Below, one piece after another: positions 20,805 through 30,944 of a DNA stretch of 64,000 nucleotides. A program made the translations under genes and the position numbers. Within the stretch, counting starts at the first letter, position 1. Each line of letters begins with the position of its first letter. A model generated the notes under the pieces. The model saw only the letters and a list, made by a program, of their open reading frames with translations. It was not told the DNA's origin and made no database searches. Origin of the DNA: Paracoccaceae bacterium (GTDB lineage Bacteria > Pseudomonadota > Alphaproteobacteria > Rhodobacterales > Rhodobacteraceae); the NCBI GenBank assembly GCA_014323795.1, contig JACONK010000018.1, positions 186,001-250,000 on the forward strand, written 5' to 3'.

Positions 20805-20950
20805 ACCCCCGATGTAGCCCGCCGCACACCACCGGCAACGGCTGCGGGGGGTCGCGGCAAAATCAGCCGCGGCAGGCACCGACAGACGGTTCGCGCACCC
20901 GGCCCCGACGGACAGGTGCCCTATTCGAACAGCCCCGGAATATATGCTGG

Positions 20951-21022
20951 CTCCGGCGGCAGGGATCGAACCTGCGACCAATTGATTAACAGTCAACTGC
21001 TCTACCGCTGAGCTACGCCGGA
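20951..21022 (-). tRNA. tRNA-Asn(GTT)
   Basis: A 72-nt cloverleaf with acceptor arms TCCGGCG / CGCCGGA, anticodon loop CTGTTAA giving GTT, and T-loop GTTCGATCC. CCA is encoded at 20948-20950. No island is apparent on its 3' side. Confidence 0.95.
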
Positions 21023-21081
21023 CCAAATGGCATACGCGACCTGTAGCACAGCGAAAATCGGCGTGCAAGCGGGATATCCTG

Positions 21082-22014
21082 TCAGATAAGCCGAAATTCC
21101 GACGTTTCAGACAGCGGCCCTGCATGGTTGACCGGCGCGACGCATCCGCGGGTGCTGAGGTCGATCAGATGGGCCAGAACGGTGCGCGTGGCGGCGGATA
21201 TCAGATGCCGGTCAATGTCGGTATATATGGCCCGTGCCAAACCAGTGGCTGTTGCGGGCTGTCGGCCCATGGCAGCAATGATCTGTGCCTCGCGGTGGTG
21301 GCGATGGGCGATTTGCCAGGCAATCATAAGGGGCGGATCGCCAACCGGCCCGCCATGGCCCGGATAATAGATCCGATCATCGCGCGCCGCCATCCTGTCA
21401 AGCGAGGCCATGAACCGGGTCAGATCTCCGTCCGGCGGGGACACCATCGTGGTGGCCCAGCCCATGACGTGATCGCCGGAAAAGACTGCGCCACTGGCCT
21501 CATTGGCAAAACACAAATGGTCCGACAGATGCCCGGGCGTATGCAGCGCTGTCAGGAACCATCCGTCGCCCGATATACCCTGCCCGTCTTCCAGGCATAC
21601 ATCCGGGGCAAAGGATGCCTCCGGTTCACCGGCCGCGCCTGCCTTGCCCGGGTACGCCGACATCGCCATCACGCCGGACCGGACCGTCGCCGGGCAGAAG
21701 GCACAGACAGGCGCACCCAGCACATCCGACAGACCCCGGGCCAAGGCAGAATGATCCGGGTGGCTGTGGGTCACCAGGATATGGCTGACCTCTGCCCCCG
21801 CTATGGCTGCCAGAATCGCGCTTTTATGGTCGGCGATATCCGGCCCCGGATCAATGATGGCGACGGACTGATCCCCCACCAGATAGGTGTTGGTACCGGT
21901 AAATGTCATCGGCCCCGGATTGGGGGCGGCCACGACGCGCACACCCGGTTCCAGGGTCACCACTTGGCCAGGGGCCGAACGATAGGTTTTGTCAAACGGA
22001 TCAGGTCCAGGCAC
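21082..22014 (-). CDS. MBL-fold metallo-hydrolase
   Basis: A 310-residue metallo-beta-lactamase-fold hydrolase with the metal motif THSHPDHSALA, a later His in LHTPGHLSDH, the Asp in FSGDHVMGW and the final His in YYPGHGGP. A C-terminal winged-helix-like segment (ARAIYTDIDRHLISAATRTV) is typical of the LACTB2/glyoxalase-II-like group. The GTG at 22014 is chosen because AAGGAG lies 8 bases upstream; an in-frame ATG at 22068 would overlap the divergent kinase start. The substrate is unknown. Confidence 0.85.
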   Translation of the reverse strand: MPGPDPFDKTYRSAPGQVVTLEPGVRVVAAPNPGPMTFTGTNTYLVGDQSVAIIDPGPDIADHKSAILAAIAGAEVSHILVTHSHPDHSALARGLSDVLGAPVCAFCPATVRSGVMAMSAYPGKAGAAGEPEASFAPDVCLEDGQGISGDGWFLTALHTPGHLSDHLCFANEASGAVFSGDHVMGWATTMVSPPDGDLTRFMASLDRMAARDDRIYYPGHGGPVGDPPLMIAWQIAHRHHREAQIIAAMGRQPATATGLARAIYTDIDRHLISAATRTVLAHLIDLSTRGCVAPVNHAGPLSETSEFRLI

Positions 22015-22066
22015 CAGTTGCCGCTCCTTGCGGGGGTCGCCGCGGCAGGCTACGCTTCCCGGTGCC

Positions 22067-23851
22067 ATGGTCAACCGCTTTGTGAAACCCTGCCTGCCCC
22101 GGTCGCTTTTTGGCCGGGCTGTGGTGATCATGATCGTGCCGATCATACTGATCGAGACAGTTGTGGCGGTTGTTTTCGTGGAACGGCTGTTCCGGGATGT
22201 CACGAAGCAGATGGTGCGCACCGCGGCGATTGACCTGGGCCACGTGCTGCAGGCCCTGCCCGACCGGGCCGAGGCGGAGGCCCGCGCCACCGCCCTGCGC
22301 ATCGACCTGTCCAGGCGGACACAGGTTCCGGGCCCGGATGTCTGGCGGGATTGGTTTGATTATTCCGGCACCTCCGTGATGGAGACGCTCCGTGAAACGG
22401 TTCCAGGGGTGCGCACAGTTGACCTCGGCTCCGACCGGTCAAACGTCTTGGTAACCGTGGCCCGCGACGGCCTGCTCTGGGACTTGCGGCTGTCGCGCAA
22501 CCGGGTTGCAGCGACAAACCCGCACCAGTTACTGGTGATCATGGTGCTGTCGGCCGGGGCACTGTCCCTGATCGCGATCATGTTCCTGCGCAACCAGATG
22601 CATCCGGTTCGCAGGCTTGCCCGGGCGGCGGAGGCCTTCGGCAAGGGCCAGTCGCTTGCCCTGCACCCCCGCGGCGCGACAGAGGTGCGGGCCGCAACCG
22701 AAGCGTTTTTGGCGATGCGCACCCGACTCAACCGCCAGATCGAGCAGCGCACCACCATGCTGTCCGGGGTCAGCCACGACCTGCGTACGCTGCTGACGCG
22801 CCTGCGGTTGTCTTTGAGCGTGCTGGACGAAGACAACGAAGATATCCGGATGATGCACTGCGATCTCGATGACATGGAAGGTATTCTTGACGAATTTCTG
22901 GCCTTTGCCCGCGGCAACGCAGGCGAGCAGATCGAACCGGTGCATGTCAGGGCCCTGGTCCGGGCACTTGTGCGGGATGCCCGGCGCAGCGGCCAGAATG
23001 TGGATCTGGTGTTTAACGGCCAGGACCAGGAAGACCCGGCGGTGGATATACGCCCCGGGGCCGTGCGGCGTGCCTTGTCGAACCTGTTGTCAAACGCCTG
23101 GACATACGGGGAAAAGGTGCGGTTGAGCGTCTGCCCCGATGCCGGGTACATCAACTTCGTGATCGAAGATGATGGCCCCGGCATTGCGCAGGGCAGCCGG
23201 GAAGATGCGATGCGGCCCTTTACCCGGCTCGAGGCAGCCCGTACCCGGGATACAGGGGGCCAAGGCCCCGGCGTGGGGCTGGGTATGGCCATTGCTGCCG
23301 ACATCGCGCACGGCCACGGCGGTGCGCTGACGCTCGGCACAAGCACATCCCTGGGTGGCCTGCGCGCAAACCTGCGCCTGCCCCGCCGGGCCGGGCTGCC
23401 GGGCGGACCGCCCGGGCAATCAGCCGGTTCAACCCACAAGTATCCCGGGATTCAAATTCTGCTTGCGGCGGCCCTGCTGACCGACCCGGTGCCCGGTGCA
23501 ACCGCCGAAACCATCGTCCCCCCGGCGGAGTTTCAGCACCTGAGCGAAGGCAGAACCTTCCATTTCTCCTACAACGGACATCCCTACGGGGCAGAACAAT
23601 ACTTTACCCGGCGCGAATCGCTGTGGCAGTTTGCCAACGGTGATTGCGAACATGGGCGTTGGTTCCCACACGGGGCGCTGATCTGCTTTGTTTACGAAAC
23701 TGACAGGAATCCGCTGTGCTGGACCTTCCTCAAACGGGATGACGGGGCATTTGTGGCCCGGCCGGACGGGGCGACAGCGGATTCCGACCTGCTATTGGAA
23801 CGCACGGATACGGTGCCCTTGGCCTGCCCCGGGCCGAAGGCGGGCGCCTAG
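22067..23851 (+). CDS. EnvZ-like sensor histidine kinase fused to a secreted-type domain
   Basis: A 594-residue frame. Residues 1-450 form an EnvZ-type kinase: TM1 (about 13-38), a periplasmic segment, TM2 (about 150-170), HAMP, then the H-box LSGVSHDLRTLLTRLRL. N-box is NLLSNAWTYGE, and G-boxes are DDGPGIAQ and GPGVGLGMAIA. The usual Pro after HDLRT is Leu here. Without a stop, the frame continues through a hydrophobic, signal-peptide-like segment (ILLAAALL) into about 110 residues rich in Cys and aromatic positions (LWQFANGDCEHGRWFPHG). That part reads like a separate small exported protein. No response-regulator gene is adjacent. Confidence 0.8.
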   Translation: MVNRFVKPCLPRSLFGRAVVIMIVPIILIETVVAVVFVERLFRDVTKQMVRTAAIDLGHVLQALPDRAEAEARATALRIDLSRRTQVPGPDVWRDWFDYSGTSVMETLRETVPGVRTVDLGSDRSNVLVTVARDGLLWDLRLSRNRVAATNPHQLLVIMVLSAGALSLIAIMFLRNQMHPVRRLARAAEAFGKGQSLALHPRGATEVRAATEAFLAMRTRLNRQIEQRTTMLSGVSHDLRTLLTRLRLSLSVLDEDNEDIRMMHCDLDDMEGILDEFLAFARGNAGEQIEPVHVRALVRALVRDARRSGQNVDLVFNGQDQEDPAVDIRPGAVRRALSNLLSNAWTYGEKVRLSVCPDAGYINFVIEDDGPGIAQGSREDAMRPFTRLEAARTRDTGGQGPGVGLGMAIAADIAHGHGGALTLGTSTSLGGLRANLRLPRRAGLPGGPPGQSAGSTHKYPGIQILLAAALLTDPVPGATAETIVPPAEFQHLSEGRTFHFSYNGHPYGAEQYFTRRESLWQFANGDCEHGRWFPHGALICFVYETDRNPLCWTFLKRDDGAFVARPDGATADSDLLLERTDTVPLACPGPKAGA

Positions 23852-25248
23852 AACAGTTCCCCCTGCCCTGCCCCATGCGGTCCGACCCGGCCGGATTTCC
23901 CGGCCCCGACAGCCCGGACAGCCAGTCGACCGTCGTGAAATTCGATCTCCAGCCCCGGTGCCGCGCGGGCACGACCTGCTGAAGGCTGCACTACGCCTGC
24001 GCTGTCGCGCACAATGGCGTAGCCCCGTTGCAGCGTAGCCTGATAGCCCAAGGTATCATGCAGGCGCACAAGGGCACACAATCTGTCTGTGGCGCGACGC
24101 AGGCGGCTGTCCCGGGCCATGGCCAGCCGGATGCCGAACGGCCCCAGCCGGTCGCGGCAGAGGCTGATGTGGCGGGTCATGGTCGCCGGGCGCAACCCGC
24201 CCGCCCCGGTGCCCAGCCGGGCGCGGGCACCGCTGATCCTGCCGGTCAGCGCATTGGGCAGCCGCACTATCAGGTGATCAAGCTGTTGTGCCTGCCGCGC
24301 CACAATGTCCTGCGGCCGGGGCAGTGCCCGCCCCAGATCCCGCAGCCGCTGTCGGCGCCCGACAATCCGGTCTGCCATGATGTGCAGGCGGCGCGCCTCG
24401 AACGCCGCAAGGGTCGCCAGCAATTCATCCCGACGCGGCACGGCCAGTTCTGCCGCCGCTGTCGGGGTTGGCGCACGCCAGTCTGCAACGTAGTCGATCA
24501 ACGTCGTATCCGTCTCATGCCCCACGGCAGAAATCAGCGGGATGTCGGAAGCTGCCGCGGCGCGGACCACGATCTCTTCGTTGAAACCCCACAGATCCTC
24601 GATGGAACCGCCGCCCCGGGCGACAATAATGAGGTCCGGGCGGGGCAGTTCACTCTCCGGGGCCAGCCCGTTTAACCGGGTAATTCCGTTGGCCACCTGC
24701 GCGGCGCAACTGTCCCCCTGCACAGCCACCGGCCAGACCAGAACCCGGCGCGGGAACCGCCGCTGCAGGGTTGTCAGAATGTCCCGGATGACGGCACCGG
24801 TCGGGGATGTCACCACCCCGATCACTTCCGGCAGATACGGGATCGGCTGCTTGCGGTCCGGCGCGAACAACCCCTCGGCGGCAAGCTGCACCTTGCGTTG
24901 TTCCAGCATCGCCATCAGCGCACCGACCCCGGCAACGCGCAGATCCTCGACCACGAGCTGATAGCGCGACTGGCCCGGAAATGTGGTCAGCCGCCCGATG
25001 ACAGTCACTTCCATACCCTCCTCCGGCAGGATTGACAGCCGTGTCGCCTGCCCCTTCCAGCAGACTGCCGCCAGCACCGCCCTGTCATCCTTGAGGTCCA
25101 GATAGATGTGACCCGACCCGGGGCGTGCCACACGGCCAACCTCCGCCCGGATACGAACCCGGGTGAACGCCCGCTCGATCAGGTGTTTAATCTGCCCCGA
25201 CAACTCTGATACAGAAAGTTCTGTCCTGTCCTGTCCTGTCGGTTCCAT
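23848..25248 (-). CDS. xseA: Exodeoxyribonuclease VII large subunit
   Basis: A 466-residue subunit with an N-terminal OB fold (RIRAEVGRVARPGSGHIYLDL), then the catalytic core GVVTSPTGAVIRDILTTL, IIVARGGGSIEDLWGFNEE and SAVGHETDTTLIDYVADWRAPTP split across adjoining motifs, and a coiled-coil C-terminus. With XseB it degrades single-stranded DNA. Four exact copies of CTGTC (25221-25240) encode residues 3-9, so copy-number change would shift the frame. The 3' end overlaps the kinase-fusion gene by 4 bases, tail to tail. Confidence 0.94.
   Translation of the reverse strand: MEPTGQDRTELSVSELSGQIKHLIERAFTRVRIRAEVGRVARPGSGHIYLDLKDDRAVLAAVCWKGQATRLSILPEEGMEVTVIGRLTTFPGQSRYQLVVEDLRVAGVGALMAMLEQRKVQLAAEGLFAPDRKQPIPYLPEVIGVVTSPTGAVIRDILTTLQRRFPRRVLVWPVAVQGDSCAAQVANGITRLNGLAPESELPRPDLIIVARGGGSIEDLWGFNEEIVVRAAAASDIPLISAVGHETDTTLIDYVADWRAPTPTAAAELAVPRRDELLATLAAFEARRLHIMADRIVGRRQRLRDLGRALPRPQDIVARQAQQLDHLIVRLPNALTGRISGARARLGTGAGGLRPATMTRHISLCRDRLGPFGIRLAMARDSRLRRATDRLCALVRLHDTLGYQATLQRGYAIVRDSAGVVQPSAGRARAAPGLEIEFHDGRLAVRAVGAGKSGRVGPHGAGQGELF
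25221..25240. repeat. Pentanucleotide tandem repeat, CTGTC x4
   Basis: Four perfect 5-bp units lie within the first codons of xseA (as GACAG on its strand). The period is not a multiple of three, so gain or loss of a unit would put xseA out of frame. Repeat copy number is seen directly; phase variation is inference. Confidence 0.85.
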
Positions 25249-25330
25249 CACGGTTATCCCCGGTTGTGCTTGCCTGTCTGTGGCGACCATCCTAGACTGC
25301 GCGAACCTTGGTTTGAAAGGATATAAGGCC

Positions 25331-26593
25331 GTGAATATCCTTATTCTTGGCGGTGGCGGGCGGGAACATGCCCTGGCCTGGGCCTGTGCGCAGAACCCCA
25401 AATGTGACCGGCTGTTCTGCGCACCGGGCAATGCGGGGATCGCCCGGCTGGCGGAATGCGCGGCGGTCGATATCCTTAATGGCGACGCGGTCGTGGAATT
25501 CTGTGCGGCCCGGGCCATTGATTTTGTCATCATCGGCCCCGAATCTCCCCTGGCTGCCGGGGTGGCCGATGACCTGTGTGCCGCAGGCATCCTGACCTTT
25601 GGGCCGGGGCGGGCAGCGGCGCGGCTGGAAACATCCAAAACCTTCACGAAGGAGCTGTGTGCCGCCGCCGGGGCCCCGACGGCAGCCTGGGCGCGGTTCA
25701 CCGATGCGGCAGCAGCCCGGGCCCATATCGCCGAACGGGGTGTCCCGATTGTTGTCAAGGCAGACGGTCTGGCCGCTGGCAAAGGCGTGACCGTTGCCCG
25801 GACAGAGACAGCGGCAATGGCCGCTATTGACGCTCTGTTCGGCGGTGACTTCGGCCCGGCGGGTGACGCCGTGGTGATCGAGGAATACCTGCCTGGTGAG
25901 GAGGCTTCCTTTTTTGTGCTTTGCGACGGCGACACCCTTCTGCCCCTGGGCACGGCGCAAGATCACAAGCGCGCCCGGGACGGCGACACCGGGCCGAACA
26001 CTGGCGGCATGGGTGCCTATTCTCCGGCCCCGGTTGTAACCGGTGCGGTGGCAACCGTGACGATGGACCGGATCATCAAACCATGCATGGCGGAAATGGC
26101 CCGGCGCGGCACCCCTTATCAGGGTGTGCTTTACGCCGGGCTGATGATCCGCGATGGTACGCCCCGGCTTGTGGAATTCAACGCCCGCTTTGGCGACCCG
26201 GAATGCCAGGTGCTGATGCTGCGGCTGGGTGCCCAGGCCCTGGACTTGCTACACGCCTGCGCCGAAGGGCGGCTGCACCAAACCCGTGCGCTTTGGGCCG
26301 ATGACCACGCCCTGACCGTTGTGATGGCCGCAGCGGGTTACCCTTACGCCACGGAACCGGGCAGCGCGATCCGTGGTCTGGAGGCCTGCCCGGACACTGG
26401 AGATACGGTTGTGTTTCATGCGGGCACCCGTATGCAGGGCGGGTGCCTGGTGGGCACCGGCGGGCGGGTGCTGAGCGTTACCGCCCGTGGTTTCACCCTG
26501 CAGGAGGCTCGTGATCGTGCGTATGGTGTTTTGGCTCAAGTGGATTGGCCCGGCGGTTTCTGGCGGCGAGACATTGGCTGGCGGGCCCTGTGA
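25331..26593 (+). CDS. purD: Phosphoribosylamine-glycine ligase
   Basis: A 420-residue ATP-grasp enzyme of purine synthesis joining glycine to phosphoribosylamine. Landmarks are the N-terminal LILGGGGREHALAWA, IIGPESPLAAGV, the ATP-grasp VKADGLAAGKGVTVA, TGGMGAYSPAP, and VEFNARFGDPECQ carrying the metal-binding residues. GTG 25331 is the likely start, with AAGG upstream. It is divergent from xseA, with 82 bases between start codons. Confidence 0.95.
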   Translation: MNILILGGGGREHALAWACAQNPKCDRLFCAPGNAGIARLAECAAVDILNGDAVVEFCAARAIDFVIIGPESPLAAGVADDLCAAGILTFGPGRAAARLETSKTFTKELCAAAGAPTAAWARFTDAAAARAHIAERGVPIVVKADGLAAGKGVTVARTETAAMAAIDALFGGDFGPAGDAVVIEEYLPGEEASFFVLCDGDTLLPLGTAQDHKRARDGDTGPNTGGMGAYSPAPVVTGAVATVTMDRIIKPCMAEMARRGTPYQGVLYAGLMIRDGTPRLVEFNARFGDPECQVLMLRLGAQALDLLHACAEGRLHQTRALWADDHALTVVMAAAGYPYATEPGSAIRGLEACPDTGDTVVFHAGTRMQGGCLVGTGGRVLSVTARGFTLQEARDRAYGVLAQVDWPGGFWRRDIGWRAL

Positions 26594-26778
26594 TGCCTCC
26601 GGGCAAAAAATACAAAGATCTTCGGGCAAAACATTAAGCGCAATCATTATCCGCCTGAAAAACAGCTGTACCGTTGCGCAGGGGTGCCGCAGGCGGGGTA
26701 AATCCGTGCGCTGCCTCTTCTGCCGATGTGGCGCGGGCGTAGACAAGACAAGGGCGATACTCCAGAATCCGGGGTGCC

Positions 26779-28431
26779 ATGGGGGATGAAGCAGGTCACG
26801 TGTTCCGGGGTCTTGCCAGGCGGCTGGATGGCTGGTGTATGCTGGCCATTTGCCTCGCAATACTGGTGATTTTGCCAATCCTTTCTGTAGTCTGGATCGC
26901 ACTGGTACCAAGGGAAAACATATGGCCCCACCTGGTGGCCACGACCCTGCCGCGGTATTTAGTGAATTCTGTCCTGCTGGTGGCCTCGGTTGGTATTCTG
27001 GCCGGTGTGATTGGCACAGGTACGGCTTGGCTGGTGGTGATGACCCGCTTCCCGGGCCGCGGCGTACTGGAATGGGCACTGCTGCTGCCGCTGGCACTGC
27101 CCGCCTACATTGCAGCCTTCGCAATGGTTGATTTTCTGGAATACGCTGGCCCCGTGCAAGTCTGGCTGCGAGAGACCTTCGGCTGGGATACCCGCCACGA
27201 CTATATCTTTCCGGCAGTCCGGTCCCGGAGCTTTGCCACAGTCGTGCTCGGTTTTGCCCTTTACCCCTATGTTTACTTCCCGGCTCGCGCCGTATTTCGC
27301 GCCCAGTCTGCCGCCGCCCTTGAGGTTGCACGTGCGCTTGGGCAAAGCGGCTGGGGTGCCTTTTGGCGCGTGGGCCTGCCGTTGGCCCGACCGGCTATTG
27401 TGGCCGGGGTAGCCATTGTGATGATGGAAACACTCAACGAGTTCGGTGCCATGGAATTCTTCGGCATCCAGACCCTGACCACGGGCATTTTCACGGTCTG
27501 GCTGGAGGCGTCAAACGCAGGGGGGGCCGCGCAGCTTGCCTGCGTGATGCTCGGCCTTGTTTTGGTACTGGCGGGGCTTGAGACATCCAGCCGCCGCAAT
27601 ATCAGGTTTCACGAAACCGCCCGGCAGATGCGTGCACCGGTTCCAACGAAACTGAACGGATGGCCCGCGGTAATTGCGACACTGGCCTGCATCGGGCCGA
27701 TTATCGCGGGATTTATAATGCCGCTTCTGATTATCGCCACCCTGGGCCTGCATCACATGGGCGAATGGGCGGAACCCGACCTTTGGTACGCAACCATGCG
27801 CACGGTGCTGATGGGCGGGGCTGCAGCGGTGCTGACGGTGCTGGCAGCTATTGCCCTGGTTTACGGCGCACGGCTGTGCTCCCGCCGGTTGGTGCAGGGT
27901 CTGATCCCGGTGACCACCATCGGCTATGCCGTTCCCGGGGCCATGCTGGGCCTGGGTGTGCTGCTGCCGCTGGCCTGGGTTGATCACCTGATCGCTGACA
28001 GCATCATGTGGCTGACGGGCTTTGATCCGGGCCTGCTGCTGGTCGGGTCCGCCGGGGCCGTCATTTTTGCCTATTGCGTACGGTTTTTTGCCATTGCAGC
28101 AGGCACGATCGATGCGGCCTTTGGCAAGGTGTCGCCTAATCTGGCACCGGCGGCACGCTCCCTCGGGCAGGGGCGTTGCGGTGTGCTGACCGGTGTCTAC
28201 CTGCCGCTCATCCGCAGTGCGGTGGCCACGGCAGGCCTGTTGATCTTTGTCGACAGTGTGAAGGAATTGCCCGCGACGCTGCTGCTTTACAGCGAACAGA
28301 CGCTCGCAACGAAGGTTTACAACCGGGCGAGTGCCGAAGACTTCTCCGGTGCGGCCCCGGCGGCCCTCATGATTGTATCTGTTAGTCTGATCGCCGTCGG
28401 CGTCATGGCCACCGCCACGCGGGACCGGTAA
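26779..28431 (+). CDS. Iron(III) ABC transporter permease (FbpB-like, two-domain)
   Basis: A 550-residue inner-membrane permease with about twelve hydrophobic segments arranged as two repeated permease halves. Each half has an EAA-type ATPase-coupling loop: ALEVARALGQSGWGAFWRVGLPLARP in the first (split at ALGQSG) and LAPAARSLGQGRCGVLTGVYLP in the second. This is the fused form used for Fe3+ or related binding-protein-dependent uptake. No ATPase or binding-protein gene is adjacent, so partners are encoded elsewhere. A 185-base gap after purD suggests its own promoter. Confidence 0.85.
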   Translation: MGDEAGHVFRGLARRLDGWCMLAICLAILVILPILSVVWIALVPRENIWPHLVATTLPRYLVNSVLLVASVGILAGVIGTGTAWLVVMTRFPGRGVLEWALLLPLALPAYIAAFAMVDFLEYAGPVQVWLRETFGWDTRHDYIFPAVRSRSFATVVLGFALYPYVYFPARAVFRAQSAAALEVARALGQSGWGAFWRVGLPLARPAIVAGVAIVMMETLNEFGAMEFFGIQTLTTGIFTVWLEASNAGGAAQLACVMLGLVLVLAGLETSSRRNIRFHETARQMRAPVPTKLNGWPAVIATLACIGPIIAGFIMPLLIIATLGLHHMGEWAEPDLWYATMRTVLMGGAAAVLTVLAAIALVYGARLCSRRLVQGLIPVTTIGYAVPGAMLGLGVLLPLAWVDHLIADSIMWLTGFDPGLLLVGSAGAVIFAYCVRFFAIAAGTIDAAFGKVSPNLAPAARSLGQGRCGVLTGVYLPLIRSAVATAGLLIFVDSVKELPATLLLYSEQTLATKVYNRASAEDFSGAAPAALMIVSVSLIAVGVMATATRDR

Positions 28432-28490
28432 CCGCACGGTCTCCTTCTCCCTTGCAGCACAGCCCTGCCCGCACTAAACGCGTAACCAAT

Positions 28491-28566
28491 GCCCCTATAG
28501 CTCAGCTGGCAGAGCAACTGATTTGTAATCAGTAGGTCGGGAGTTCGAATCTCTCTGGGGGCACCA
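28491..28566 (+). tRNA. tRNA-Thr(TGT)
   Basis: A 76-nt cloverleaf including encoded CCA. Acceptor arms pair GCCCCTA with the TGGGGGC region. The anticodon loop TTTGTAA gives TGT, and the T-loop is GTTCGAATC. Confidence 0.95.
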
Positions 28567-29004
<438 letters not shown>

Positions 29005-29214
29005 GCGGATGCTTGTGCGCGGGTTGTTGCCTCCGATATTGCAATAATGCCAGCCTGATCAAGCCCAAACTGTTGCCCCCGTTTCCGGAAAGACCCGGTT
29101 GCGGTACTCCCGGCATGCACAAACTGTGCCGGACAATTGTGGCCCCGCCCCCGCTTGCAAACCTGAACGCGGGGAATAATCTTGCCCGGAACACAAAAGA
29201 TTCGGAGCAGCCCC

Positions 29215-30333
29215 ATGCGATTTTGCGCCTTTGTTTGCGCCTTCTTTCTGACAGTTTTGCCAGCCACAGCGTTTGATACCATTGCACACACGGCTATGGT
29301 CGTCGACCAGAAGACCGGAACCGTGCTTTTGGAAAAAAATGCGGACCAACCGATACCGCCGGCGTCCATGTCAAAACTGATGACGCTCAACATGCTTTTC
29401 GAGGCACTGCAGGACGGTCGCGTTTTCCTGGACAGCATGTTCACGGTATCGGACCGGGCAGCCGCCAAAGGCGGATCAAAGATGTTTGTCCGCGAAGGGG
29501 CTGCGGTAAGTGTGGAAAACCTGATCCGCGGCATCACTGTGCAGTCCGGCAACGATGCCTGCATTGTGGTCGCCGAACACATGGCGGGGTCTGAAGCGGA
29601 CTTTGCCCGTATAATGACGGCACGGGCCCAAAAGCTCGGTATGACATCTTCCACCTTTACGAACGCCACTGGCTGGCCCCATCCGAACCATCGGATGAGC
29701 GCACGGGATCTGGTGTTTCTCGCTAACCGGCTGATAACCCGGTTCCCTGAATACTACGGCTATTTCGCGGAACAGACCTTCACATGGGAAGGTATCACAC
29801 AGAAGAATCGCAACCCGATTCTGGGCCGCGTCCAAGGGGCGGACGGATTAAAAACCGGCCATACGCAGGAGGCAGGCTATAGCCTTGTAGCCTCTGCCAG
29901 CCAAGGCGACCGGCGTGTGGTGCTAATGATCGCCGGTCTTGAAAGTGCTGAAGCCCGCGCCTCGGAAGCGACGCGGCTGATGAACTGGGCCTTCCGCCAA
30001 TTCAAGGAGGTGGCACTGATCGGACCGGGAACAACTGTCGCCCGGGGTGAAGTGTGGCTGGGCCGGGAAAAAACCGTCCCCCTGGTCGTAAAAGACAGCG
30101 TGTCAGTACTGATTCCCCACTACGCCCGGGATGAGGTGACGCTCAACGTCAGCTACATCGGCCCGATTGCGGCACCAATCATCGAAGGCACGGAAGCGGG
30201 TCGCCTGCACGTGATTATCCCCGGACTTCCCGACCAGAGTTTCCCGGTCTATGCAGGGGCCAGCGTTGACGAAGGGGGGCTGTTGCAAAAAATACGTGTG
30301 TCAGCGGGAAAAATCGCGGAACTGCTCAATTGA
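29215..30333 (+). CDS. D-alanyl-D-alanine carboxypeptidase (S11, PBP5/6-like)
   Basis: A 372-residue periplasmic enzyme that trims the terminal D-Ala from peptidoglycan pentapeptides. The signal peptide ends near LPATAFD. The three active-site motifs are present: SxxK as SMSK, SxN as SGN (VQSGNDA), and KTG (GLKTGHT). A C-terminal beta domain (KTVPLVVKDSVSVLIP) follows. ATG 29215 is chosen for the signal peptide and a GGAG site. It overlaps tmk by 4 bases, heading the dac-tmk-holB-tatD-MBL string. Confidence 0.93.
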   Translation: MRFCAFVCAFFLTVLPATAFDTIAHTAMVVDQKTGTVLLEKNADQPIPPASMSKLMTLNMLFEALQDGRVFLDSMFTVSDRAAAKGGSKMFVREGAAVSVENLIRGITVQSGNDACIVVAEHMAGSEADFARIMTARAQKLGMTSSTFTNATGWPHPNHRMSARDLVFLANRLITRFPEYYGYFAEQTFTWEGITQKNRNPILGRVQGADGLKTGHTQEAGYSLVASASQGDRRVVLMIAGLESAEARASEATRLMNWAFRQFKEVALIGPGTTVARGEVWLGREKTVPLVVKDSVSVLIPHYARDEVTLNVSYIGPIAAPIIEGTEAGRLHVIIPGLPDQSFPVYAGASVDEGGLLQKIRVSAGKIAELLN

Positions 30334-30944
30334 GCACCCCCTTCATCACCTTTGAAGGGATTGATGGTGCAGGCAAATCAACTCAGGTGCAGTCTCTGGC
30401 CCGTCTTTTCAGGAAGATGAACCGTGATCCCCTGGTGACGCGCGAACCGGGCGGGTCCGCCGGTGCCGAAGATATACGTCGCCTTCTGGTCGCAGGCGAC
30501 CAGGGACGCTGGTCGGTGGAAACGGAAATTCTGTTGTTTACCGCCGCACGCAGGGATCATCTGGAGCGCAGCATTCAACCGGCACTTAAGGCTGGCCGGA
30601 CGGTCATATCCGACCGATTTGCCGACAGCACAAGGGTATATCAGGGTGCTGCGCGGGCGAGCACGCGCAGGGTAGTGGACCGGTTGCACAGCCTGATGAT
30701 CGGGCGGGAACCGGACCTGACCTTCATCATCGATCTGGACCCGGCCATCGCCCTGTCCCGCAGGCGGGTGCCGAGGGCGGACCGGTTTGAAAATATGGGA
30801 CTCGACTTTCAGAAAGCCGTGCGCACCGGGTTTCTGGCACTGGCGGAGGAGTTTCCGGACCGCTGCGTGGTTGTGAACGGCGACGACAGCCCGGAAAAAG
30901 TGGCCACTGACGTATCCGACGTGATCGGGGAACGCTGCCCATGA
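30330..30944 (+). CDS. tmk: Thymidylate kinase
   Basis: A 204-residue P-loop kinase making dTDP from dTMP. Walker A is FEGIDGAGKSTQ, the substrate motif is SDRFADSTRVYQGAAR, and the N-terminal LVTREPGGS carries the dTMP-binding Glu-Pro. The start is TTG, overlapping the stop of the carboxypeptidase gene (TTGA), so translation is coupled. It overlaps holB by 4 bases. Confidence 0.95.
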   Translation: MSTPFITFEGIDGAGKSTQVQSLARLFRKMNRDPLVTREPGGSAGAEDIRRLLVAGDQGRWSVETEILLFTAARRDHLERSIQPALKAGRTVISDRFADSTRVYQGAARASTRRVVDRLHSLMIGREPDLTFIIDLDPAIALSRRRVPRADRFENMGLDFQKAVRTGFLALAEEFPDRCVVVNGDDSPEKVATDVSDVIGERCP

